Source of the DNA: an uncultured Methanocorpusculum sp.
Lineage (GTDB): Archaea > Halobacteriota > Methanomicrobia > Methanomicrobiales > Methanocorpusculaceae
NCBI RefSeq assembly: GCF_963667985.1
Contig: NZ_OY764081.1
Location: forward strand, 682,001-746,000
DNA length: 64,000 nucleotides
Direction: 5' to 3'
The notes beneath the pieces are model-generated. The model did not search any database, had not been told where the DNA came from, and was given only the letters and a program-made list of their open reading frames with translations. How positions within the stretch are numbered: the stretch's first letter is position 1; the number at the start of each line of letters is the position of its first letter. The position numbers and the translations under genes are program-made. Shown here piece by piece: positions 17,788 to 25,928 of the stretch.

Positions 17788-18801
17788 ATGTTTGAAGGAC
17801 TGAAAAATAAGCTCGGTCTCGGGAAAAAAAAGAACCCGATTCCGGAGACGGAAGCGCCCGTTCCTGCCGCCGTCGAAACAATACCATCACCCCAGCCTGA
17901 GGATAAAAAAGCCCCGGGCTTCCTCAATAAAATCAAAACTCTTGTAGTAGAACACGAGTTTGTCCTCTCCGAAAAAGATATCGAGGAATCCCTCTTCGAA
18001 CTCCAGATGGTCCTCCTGGAGTCCGATGTCGCTTATCCGGTAGCCGAGGCGATCACCGAACATATGAAAAAAGAACTCGTCGGCACTCACCGAAAGCTTC
18101 GCGAATCGGCCGATGATGTTGTCACGAACGCTCTTCGGCATGCAATCGAAGAGGTTCTCGGCGAGGGGTTCGATCTCGTATCCTATGTCAGAACGCATGA
18201 CCGTCCGGTCAAGATCCTCTTCACCGGCGTGAACGGGACCGGGAAAACGACCTCGGTTGCTAAGATCGCCCATTATCTTCAGAGTCAGGGACTATCCGTC
18301 GTGGTCGGGGCGGGCGACACGTTCCGTGCCGGGGCCATTGAACAGATCCGGGTTCACTGTGATCGGCTTGGGATAAAACTCATCGCCCATCAGGAAGGTG
18401 CCGATCCCTCGGCAGTTCTCTACGACACCGTCGAGTACGCCAAAGCCCACAAAACTGATGTGGTTCTTGCGGATTCAGCAGGGCGCTTCCACAATCGTGT
18501 CAATCTCATGAACCAGCTCGAAAAAATCAAGCGGGTCATGAAACCCGATCTCGTCTTCTATGTGGACGAGGCCGTTGCGGGAAACGATGCCGTCATCCGT
18601 GCCGAAGAGTTTGAAAAGACCGTCTCCACAGACGGTGTCATTCTTACCAAGGTCGACATGGATCCAAAAGGCGGTGCTGCGATTTCGATTGCCTACACGA
18701 TCGGAAAACCTCTTGTTTTCCTGGGAGTCGGGCAGGGATATGACGATATGAAACCGTTCACTCCCTCGCTGATTATCGATGAAATATTTGGAGATGACTA
18801 A
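17788..18801 (+). CDS. ftsY: Signal recognition particle receptor FtsY
   Basis: The 337-residue GTPase has a short acidic, proline-rich N-terminal stretch (to about residue 50), the NG domain with FTGVNGTGKTTSVAKIAHYL (G1), AGDTFRAGAIEQIR, DVVLADSAGRFHN and TKVDMDPKGGAAIS, and ends GVGQGYDDMKPF. It docks ribosome-SRP complexes at the membrane. It lies one base before the srp54 start and the two are surely co-expressed. Confidence 0.96.
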   Translation: MFEGLKNKLGLGKKKNPIPETEAPVPAAVETIPSPQPEDKKAPGFLNKIKTLVVEHEFVLSEKDIEESLFELQMVLLESDVAYPVAEAITEHMKKELVGTHRKLRESADDVVTNALRHAIEEVLGEGFDLVSYVRTHDRPVKILFTGVNGTGKTTSVAKIAHYLQSQGLSVVVGAGDTFRAGAIEQIRVHCDRLGIKLIAHQEGADPSAVLYDTVEYAKAHKTDVVLADSAGRFHNRVNLMNQLEKIKRVMKPDLVFYVDEAVAGNDAVIRAEEFEKTVSTDGVILTKVDMDPKGGAAISIAYTIGKPLVFLGVGQGYDDMKPFTPSLIIDEIFGDD

Positions 18802-18802
18802 C

Positions 18803-20143
18803 ATGGGACTCGATACACTTTCCAACTCACTCAAGGACGCAATGAAGAAACACGCCGGCAAGACGGTCATTGACCGTGCCGCAGTCGACGAACTCGTTCG
18901 CGATCTCCAAAGAGCCCTGCTCTCGTCGGATGTCAACGTCAAACTCGTGATGGAGCTCTCCAAGCAGATCAAAGCCCGTGCTCTGGACGAAGATCTTCCC
19001 AAAGGCATCAACGCCCGTGAACATGTTCTCAGAATCGTGTATCAGGAGCTGGTAAATCTTGTCGGCAAAGAGGCCGAGTTCTCCTTGAAACCGCAGAAGA
19101 TTCTGATGGCCGGTCTGCAGGGTTCGGGTAAGACCACCACGACCGGCAAACTCTGCCGCTACTTCCAGAGAAAAGGGCTGAAAGTAGGGGCGATCGGTGC
19201 CGATAATTTCAGGCCCGGAGCGTATGCCCAGCTGGAAACACTCTGTAAAAAGATCAATGTTCCAAGTTACGGTGATCCAAAAGAGAAGGATACCGTAAAA
19301 ATCGTCAAAGACGGACTTGCAGCCCTGAAAGATGTGGATGTCATCATTGTCGATACCGCCGGCCGTCATGCGCTGGAAGATGAGCTAATCGATGAGATCA
19401 AGCAGGTCAACGCATACCTCAAACCCGATCACCGCTGGCTCATCATCGACGCAGCTCTCGGTCAGGCGGCCCGTGATCAGGCAAAACGGTTCCATGAAGC
19501 GATCGGCATCGACGGCGTGATCGTGACGAAGATGGACGGTACGGCGAAAGGAGGAGGCGCCATGTCTGCCGTCGCCGAAACCCAGTCAGGAATCGTTTTC
19601 ATCGGTAACGGTGAGACGATCGACGATCTCGAACGTTTCGATCCAAACGGATTCATCTCCAGACTTCTCGGCATGGGCGATCTCAAAGCCCTCGTCGAAA
19701 AGGCTGAGGAGTCGATGAATGCCGAGGATGTCGATATCAACGCCATGCTTCGGGGAAAGTTTACGCTGAACGATATGTATAAACAACTCGAAGCGGTACA
19801 GAAGATGGGTCCGTTAAAGCAGGTTCTCTCCATGCTGCCGATGGGCAATATGAACGTCCCATCCGATGCTTTGGAAGGAACCGCCGACAAGATGAAAAAG
19901 TTCAGAATCATCATGGACTCCATGAACCCCCAAGAACTTGACGAACCTGCCCTGATCAACACATCCAGAATGATGCGTGTTGCCAAAGGATCCGGGTCCT
20001 CGGTCGAGGAGGTGCGCGATCTGATCAAATACTATAAAATGATGCAGAAAACGCTGAAAGGATTCAGAGGGAACCGGATGGCGATGGGCAAAATGATGAA
20101 ACAAATGCAGAAAGGCGGCATGGGACCTATGGGTCCAATGTAA
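18803..20143 (+). CDS. srp54: Signal recognition particle 54 kDa protein
   Basis: The product, about 446 residues, has the N and G domains (MAGLQGSGKTTTTGKLCRYF, AIGADNFRPGAYAQL, DTAGRHALEDELI, TKMDGTAKGGGAMSA) and the methionine-rich M domain from about residue 300 that holds 7S RNA and signal peptides. The C-terminus is the repeated Met-Gly-Pro type (KGGMGPMGPM). The ATG at 18803 has GGAG nine bases upstream; an ATG at 18794 inside the same window is a less likely start. Confidence 0.96.
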   Translation: MGLDTLSNSLKDAMKKHAGKTVIDRAAVDELVRDLQRALLSSDVNVKLVMELSKQIKARALDEDLPKGINAREHVLRIVYQELVNLVGKEAEFSLKPQKILMAGLQGSGKTTTTGKLCRYFQRKGLKVGAIGADNFRPGAYAQLETLCKKINVPSYGDPKEKDTVKIVKDGLAALKDVDVIIVDTAGRHALEDELIDEIKQVNAYLKPDHRWLIIDAALGQAARDQAKRFHEAIGIDGVIVTKMDGTAKGGGAMSAVAETQSGIVFIGNGETIDDLERFDPNGFISRLLGMGDLKALVEKAEESMNAEDVDINAMLRGKFTLNDMYKQLEAVQKMGPLKQVLSMLPMGNMNVPSDALEGTADKMKKFRIIMDSMNPQELDEPALINTSRMMRVAKGSGSSVEEVRDLIKYYKMMQKTLKGFRGNRMAMGKMMKQMQKGGMGPMGPM

Positions 20144-20154
20144 GCCCGTTTTTA

Positions 20155-20775
20155 TTACGATTTCATATAAGTCAGATTATAATTGTCTATCCCGGTCCCA
20201 TCCGGGAGGATAGTAAAGTGGATCAAAGCCGCTTTGTAGTAGTTAATGTACGTGTTTTCTTCGTAAGAATACCAGACTAGTTCCCACGGTTTGTCAGAGA
20301 CTCCATACTGATTCGTCCAGAATGAAAGACCCGTGTAGTTGGCATATATCTCATTTTTTATCGTATAGAGCATCCCGTTATATTCATACGCGCTGATCGC
20401 TTTCCATGTTCCGACGTATCCGTCAAGCGGATCTCCTTCTTCTCTGACAAAGGTTCGTCCCTCTTCATCGGTGGCATACATCCCATCCTCCGAGATTATT
20501 GCGATCCATGAGTCGTAGGCATATGCATATGACCCGTCTTCATTTTGGATCCAGGTCATATTGGAGACATAATCGGCTCCGTCATCATAAACCCAGGTCT
20601 CTGTTCCTTTACAACCGGGATTGAACGTGATTACGATCTGTGTTACATTTGGGGTGGGAAAATCGATGAGCTTTTCACTCGTCCAGGTGCCGATGATAGT
20701 ATTTGGGGTACTGACGCACCCTGCCGAACAGATAATTACGAGGATTGCGGCAAGGACGAGCGGCAGATTTTTCAT
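20155..20775 (-). CDS. Secreted lipoprotein with two lipocalin-like repeats
   Basis: The 206-residue product has a signal peptide ending in a lipobox (IICSAGC), so it is probably lipid-anchored outside the membrane. Two similar halves start at IIGTWTSEKLIDF (about residue 27) and GYVGTWKAISAYEYNG (about 119), each a GTW-type beta-strand opening seen in lipocalin-like domains. Function unknown. It converges on srp54, 11 bases apart. Confidence 0.7.
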   Translation of the reverse strand: MKNLPLVLAAILVIICSAGCVSTPNTIIGTWTSEKLIDFPTPNVTQIVITFNPGCKGTETWVYDDGADYVSNMTWIQNEDGSYAYAYDSWIAIISEDGMYATDEEGRTFVREEGDPLDGYVGTWKAISAYEYNGMLYTIKNEIYANYTGLSFWTNQYGVSDKPWELVWYSYEENTYINYYKAALIHFTILPDGTGIDNYNLTYMKS

Positions 20776-20924
20776 CCATACATCTGGTCTCTACGGTATC
20801 TTATATGTGTCGAACGTATGGTGTCAACCGTGATAATTTCAATCAAAAATGAGTTTTTACCAAAAAATGAGGTTAAAGAAGCATAGTATTCTGGTGTTTT
20901 GTCGAATGTAAATTCATGTGGGAC

Positions 20925-21767
20925 TCACTCACCTTTCCTGCTGATCTCTTCCCGAATCCCAAACAAATACTCCTGAGCATATCCCGCATACTGACCAAAA
21001 TGTTCTCTGGCAAACGATCCTGCTTTTTTATATGAGAGTTTTCGTGTACCTCCAAGATATTTTGTCCTAAGGATTCTCTCGATCCATACATCAACCGGGA
21101 ACGCCTCGTATTTTTCAAAGCCAAACAGCAGGACACAGTCTGCCACCTTTGGCCCGACGCCATTTAGCATCATGAGTGTCTCATGTGCCTGAGAATACGG
21201 CATATCTGCAATCTTCTCTGCCCAGTGGGGGTCGGAGGCAGCCATTTCTGCAGCCCCGCAGATGTATGCGTCACGATACCCCACTTTGCATGTACGTATC
21301 GAACAGATCTCCTCTTCTGAGAGGCACTTTGCGTCCGGGAATGTGTGGAATGTCACCCCGTCTATTTCTAATTGGTTGCCATATTTCTCTGCGAGATTCT
21401 CGATCCGCATCATAATTCCGGGAATATTTGCACACGTCGCGCAGATATATGACACTAGACACTCCCAAGGATCCTGCCTGATGATCCGAAGACCGCGGCA
21501 CTTTTCGATTGCTGCGTGGATCAGGGGATCTCTGTCTATATCATTAAGGATATCGTCAAGGGGGATATCAAGGCCAAAGTATCTGATGAGTTCCTTCTCG
21601 GTCGGTCCATCATACAAAAGAAGATCTCTCTCCTGCTGGATCTTCCATATTTGGTCTCCAACAGGTGCATACCAGAATCCGTTATGCTGCCGCCACCGAA
21701 ATGCCTGCCCGCAGGAAACCGTCAGATCAAGCTGAAACGGTGTATCTTTCAGAGAAAATCTATGCAT
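20925..21767 (-). CDS. ogg: 8-oxoguanine DNA glycosylase/AP lyase, OGG1 type
   Basis: The 280-residue product has the OGG1 N-terminal beta domain (FQLDLTVSCGQAFRWRQHNGFW) and the HhH-GPD core. Catalytic Lys207 lies in GVGPKVADCVLLF and Asp226 in FPVDVWIERI; the spacing of 19 equals that between K249 and D268 of human OGG1. It removes 8-oxoguanine from DNA. The ATG at 21767 is chosen over an upstream in-frame one because family similarity begins there. It lies 8 bases after a small membrane-protein gene. Confidence 0.93.
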   Translation of the reverse strand: MHRFSLKDTPFQLDLTVSCGQAFRWRQHNGFWYAPVGDQIWKIQQERDLLLYDGPTEKELIRYFGLDIPLDDILNDIDRDPLIHAAIEKCRGLRIIRQDPWECLVSYICATCANIPGIMMRIENLAEKYGNQLEIDGVTFHTFPDAKCLSEEEICSIRTCKVGYRDAYICGAAEMAASDPHWAEKIADMPYSQAHETLMMLNGVGPKVADCVLLFGFEKYEAFPVDVWIERILRTKYLGGTRKLSYKKAGSFAREHFGQYAGYAQEYLFGIREEISRKGE

Positions 21768-21775
21768 AAAAAAAG

Positions 21776-21955
21776 TTATTCTTTGAGCATCAGAATGCCC
21801 AGAAGAATTGCACCAAGGCCGCATAAGGCGAGAACAAGTCCGAATCCTCCCAATACGAACTGGATGAACAGATCAAAGTTGAACCAGATTCCAAGAATAC
21901 CGAGAGCAAGAAGAATAATACCTACAATCAGAGTGATAAGTCCTGTTTTATCCAT
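21776..21955 (-). CDS. Small two-helix membrane protein
   Basis: A 59-residue frame starting MDKTGLITLIVGIILLALG encodes two hydrophobic helices (about 5-25 and 30-55) with glycine-rich faces and a short KE end. No family is recognised, but small proteins of this type are common in methanogens. It precedes ogg by 8 bases and could be co-transcribed. Confidence 0.6.
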   Translation of the reverse strand: MDKTGLITLIVGIILLALGILGIWFNFDLFIQFVLGGFGLVLALCGLGAILLGILMLKE

Positions 21956-22062
21956 ATTAGTATGTAATCGGTTTGTGCTTATATGCGTTGCGTCATCATT
22001 TCATCTTCCTTATCCAGAAGTATTCTATAGTATTCACAGCAAAACTACACAATAGTCATTAT

Positions 22063-22344
22063 TTAGGCACTATGAATACGCATGCAGCCGATGACGGCGG
22101 CATCCGCGCTTTTTCTTCCGCCGAGAAGTCGGACGAATTCACGTTCGTTGGTTATGTCGCCGAAGTAGAGGTCGTAGATGCGGGCGGTTTTTTCTTCTTG
22201 ATTTTCGGGAGCGGCCACATTTCCATTCAGGGATTCTTCCATGAAGGTTACGATCATGGGTGATCCATCTTTGCCGAACTGTTCTTTGAACTGATACATG
22301 ACCCTGATCTTGGATTCAGGGACGTAAACTCTGAATTCAGGCAT
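22063..22344 (-). CDS. Small uncharacterised protein, second gene of an overlapping pair
   Basis: The 93-residue product (MPEFRVYVPESKIRVMYQF at the start, later IYDLYFGDITNEREFVRLLGG) is not recognised. It is mixed alpha/beta in composition, without membrane segments. Its start overlaps the end of the preceding small gene by 8 bases. The pairing resembles a toxin-antitoxin or regulator pair, but no diagnostic motif is visible. Confidence 0.5.
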   Translation of the reverse strand: MPEFRVYVPESKIRVMYQFKEQFGKDGSPMIVTFMEESLNGNVAAPENQEEKTARIYDLYFGDITNEREFVRLLGGRKSADAAVIGCMRIHSA

Positions 22345-22585
22345 TTGTCAGTGTTCCCCGTTTCATGTGTTCTCTGATGAGAGCGAGGATGACTTTCGAT
22401 GTCCTCGGATTTGGATACTTTTTCGTGAATGCAGCGAACGTCTTTTTGTCAGGGTCGCTGATCGTGAGGTTGAAATGTTCTTTCATTTTTTTATCACATC
22501 CCCTCTTTTTCAGAGGTTTTTCCAGCAGTTTCACCGGGGTCATTTCCCCCTCGTCTGCATACAAAATAATTATTTTTCTATGCAT
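22337..22585 (-). CDS. Small basic uncharacterised protein, first gene of an overlapping pair
   Basis: The product is about 82 residues from the ATG at 22585 (an in-frame ATG at 22609 would add eight, mostly Lys, encoded by a T-rich tract). It is lysine-rich with a segment FNLTISDPDKKTFAAF and a C-terminal helix TSKVILALIREHMKRG, reminiscent of ribbon-helix-helix proteins but too weak to assign. It overlaps the next gene by 8 bases. Confidence 0.5.
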   Translation of the reverse strand: MHRKIIILYADEGEMTPVKLLEKPLKKRGCDKKMKEHFNLTISDPDKKTFAAFTKKYPNPRTSKVILALIREHMKRGTLTNA

Positions 22586-22914
22586 ATTGGTGTATGTTTT
22601 TTTTTTCAAAAACGAGAGATTATTTCAATAATTGCAACATAATTTAGGGAAAATAAGAGTGCTGATTTTGGGCGTCGAAGTGGATGTGGGTGTCCTTTTG
22701 GCCGGTTGGATTATGGCCGGCGGTTTGCTGCATTTTTTCTTGGTATCACGCTATTTTTGCTGGTTTTGGTTTTTCGGGAGAGGTCCCCGGAATATATCTT
22801 TTGTTGGATTGTGAGTATTTATACCCCGAACCGCGCGGTGCGATAATGCCTCCGCTTTTGGAGAAAACCGGGTGCTCAGTGAGAGAGGAGGGGGGGTTTA
22901 CGATGCAAAAAATG

Positions 22915-23145
22915 AGGTTGGGGAAGCGGGGACCTTTAGGTCCCTTAGCGGAGCAAATCTTTGATTTGCAACTGGGCGGGGCGGACGCTGAAAGCGGACG
23001 CCCTCAGCTGAGGCGGATTGACGGCGCAGCCGGCGATCTTAGCTAAGCAAGTCGATAGACTTGCGACCAAATCTTTGATTTGCGACTGGGCGGGGTGGAC
23101 GCTGAAAGCGGACGCCCTCAGCTGAGCAAGGCTTTGCCTTGCGAG
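22915..23145. repeat. Cluster of short hairpin modules
   Basis: Several perfect hairpins follow one another: GGGACC-TTTA-GGTCCC (22928-22943), GCAAATC-TTT-GATTTGC (22953-22969), GCAAGTC-GATA-GACTTGC (23047-23064), a CAAATC/GATTTG copy (23068-23082) and GCAAGGC-TTT-GCCTTGC (23126-23142). Between them a GGGCGGGGCGGACGCTGAAA stretch and its near copy recur. The same modules reappear at 23242, 23611, 23725, 58544, 60132 and 61319. I see no credible gene in 22.63-24.55 kb. Confidence 0.8.
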
Positions 23146-23188
23146 GGGGAGAAGAACGTGAAGATTCGGGAATGGAGCGGTATGAAGG

Positions 23189-23797
23189 TCGGGAAGGAGT
23201 TGGTTGGGTGTGGATACATGAGATAGAACCAACCGCGAACCGCAAATCAGAGATTTGCTCTCCGACTCGCTTCGCTCGCTTGAATCGGCGCGAATCCCGC
23301 AAGCCGTTGGCTTGCTCTCAGAATTGGATTTGCTGATCCTCACTTTCGCAATCCAGCTTCGCTGTCTTGCTCATCCCTCATCGGGAGCGTTCGGGCAAAT
23401 CCTGTCGGCGCCCCAGCGCCTCCTGTGAGAGAGATGTTCATTGATCATTACATATGAGATGGTGGTTCTTTTCTGGCAATCGCAAAATGAGATGGAGAGA
23501 GGAATTGCAGTTGGGAGGCGCTGGGGCGCCGACAGGATTTGCCCGAACGTTCCCGATGAAGGGACGAGCAAGTCGAGGGCGGGCTGACCCGCAGGGGAGG
23601 CCTCAGCCGAGCAAGGCTTTGCCTTGCGAGAGACTTGCGAGAGTGAGGAATAGCAAATCCGATTCGCCTCGCCCGAAGGGCGGATTCGCGCCGATTCAAG
23701 CGAGCGAAGCGAGTCGGAGAGCAAATCTCTGATTTGCGGTTCGCGGTTGGTTTTTTCTCAGGTTTCCACACCCAACAAACTCCTTCCCGAATTGGAT
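23189..23797. repeat. Long inverted-repeat element A
   Basis: The left arm (about 23189-23300) and right arm (about 23683-23790) are inverted copies with few mismatches, starting from TCGGGAAGGAGTT at the outer ends and including the GTGTGGA.ACATGAGA-type segment, ACCGCGAACCGCAAATC and the TCGCTTCGCTCGCTTGAATC tract. Inner arms (about 23368-23427 and 23513-23572) are again inverted copies that share CTGTCGGCGCCCCAGCGCCT. The whole is an imperfect palindrome of about 600 bp. Its ends resemble those of the elements at 33.3 and 58.7 kb. Confidence 0.8.
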
Positions 23798-24055
23798 CGG
23801 TAGTTCCGGGGTCGTTTTTGGGACGATCTTCACGGACGAAATTTTGTTCATTTTTCGCAAACCAAAGATTTGCTCAGCTGAGGGACCTAAAGGTCCCCGC
23901 TTCCACTCGCAAACAGGTGTTTCGATTCCATTTTGACCTCTCGGGAACAATTTTTGAGGGATTTTCTCTAATGATTTTCGGCGGGTAAAAATCGAAATCG
24001 GCAGGATTTGGCGTATTTTCGATTTGGTGAGGTCATAGTATATATATTGAGAGGG

Positions 24056-24316
<261 letters not shown>

Positions 24317-24555
24317 GGTTTTCTTTATATAGTTTTGGTGTTTTACCGGCGAAATCGGTAGCATTCGGAGTATTTTTTGTTGAGTGATAGTTTTTTGCTG
24401 GTTAAAAGAGGGATGTTTTTGATCGGCGGAGGGTCATTTTCCAATCGAAATGGCTATTTTCGGGTGGAGGTGGAGGGGGATGTGGGGGTGTTTGGACTGC
24501 AGATATTCTCTCCATCTTACCCTGACATCAGGTATTTCGGCCAAGAACCCCCTCA

Positions 24556-25793
24556 TTACCGCGGATCATCCTTCTCAAAAGCATAGATCGCAGCGATCTC
24601 AGCACCATTCAATGGGAACGGCACTTCGGAGTATGATGAGATGTTAAATAATGAATTTAGATTGATGTGCGAACCTGACGGTTCCATATATTTCTTTCCG
24701 GTTGGGTTTGTATCATAGTAGGTGGAAGCTGGATATGTGCCATTCACATATATTCTGAGCGTCTCTGCCGTAGTTGTTCCAGACTGATTGAAGACCCCTG
24801 CTGCATGATACCAGGTCCCCACGACCATCTCTACTTTTGATCGTACATGGTTAAATGATGGGATGCCTGAATCAGTAAGCACTATTTTGAACTCGATTTT
24901 GGGATAGTTGTAGTATTGGATTGACCACCCCCCGAAGAGCTCAACGAAGCGTGCCCCGTCGTTGACCGTACCACTATCGGATAATCATAAATGTCGCTAT
25001 CTCTCTTCACCCACGCCATCGCCGTAACCCCCGGATCTCTTACTGCAAGTATCATCGAGCTTGTTCCAACCTCTCCCGAAGTAACATTCCGGATATCCAA
25101 ACGAACCGTGTATGTTCCTGCCGTATCATATACAAACGCCGCCGCTTGCGTATCTGCCGTCTGTCCATTTCCGCTGTTCCAGGAAAACTCCAGGTCAGGC
25201 GAACTTTCTTCGGCCGTGAACTCCACCGTCGTTCGGTAGGAATCTTGATCGAGAACGACCCACGCATCGGCAAGATCCGCGATCACACCGGGAAGAGGTT
25301 TTGTACCCGACACGCCCACCTTCACCTGACTCGTGGCATTCTTTCCCTCCGTTACTTCGGCCGCAAATGCTGCATTTATCCTGGAGGTATTGATTGAGTA
25401 AAACTGTTTTTCGGCAATAACGACAGCCCATCCGTTCCCGGTATATATGACGGACACCAAATTAAGGAGCTCTGTTGTCCCTCTGTCCCAGACAAGTGTT
25501 GTGCCCGGAGAAAAATCCACACCATCTCCCTGAAATTCCCGGGTCTGGTCAACACCGTTTACCAAAATTGCATATTCTCCGGCAGGAAGCGTATCTCCCG
25601 AAAAATGGGTCATAGTGATAATACCGTTCTTCTCTGAAATGGTGATTCCGGCTATCGGCGCAGAATCCACATTCCCCAGAGAAAAAATCCCGGCTGCAAA
25701 AATGCCTATGAGAAGTATCGTGAGCGCAAGAATCAATAGTGTGGCGATAACGGGAGATACCCCGTTCTCTCTCCTGCCGCCTAACCAAATCAT
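24556..25793 (-). pseudogene. Pilin-like PKD-LamG surface protein, frameshifted
   Basis: The protein starts MIWLGGRRENGVSPVIATL, the class III signal peptide and hydrophobic helix of archaeal type IV pilin-like (DUF1628) proteins. A PKD-like domain follows (ending FVYDTAGTYTVRLDIRNVTSGEVG). At about 24964-24972 the frame breaks: the original frame runs out in a Ser/Thr-rich tail, while the next frame continues VNDGARFVELFGGWSIQYYN and then a LamG/concanavalin-type region (GTWYHAAGVFNQSG, LRIYVNGTY). A single-base indel therefore splits one protein of about 410 residues. It is divergent from the pilus ATPase gene. Confidence 0.75.
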
Positions 25794-25928
25794 AATACAC
25801 TGTATTTCTATCCGTATCATATACTCCTTTGCGAAGGAATCATCTCTCCCTTCAGGGAAAATATATAACTGCAACATACAAATTATTGTTAATCTTAATT
25901 TCTGCAATGAAATGCTGCAGAGATATAT

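Noticed and set aside
23371..23771. Several 90-117-residue frames in the repeat region
   Set aside because: They follow the inverted repeats in both orientations and frames, so they are by-products of repeat sequence rather than genes.
24377..24586. A 69-residue plus-strand frame at the end of the repeat region
   Set aside because: It overlaps the antisense pilin remnant, has no ribosome-binding site and no recognisable content.
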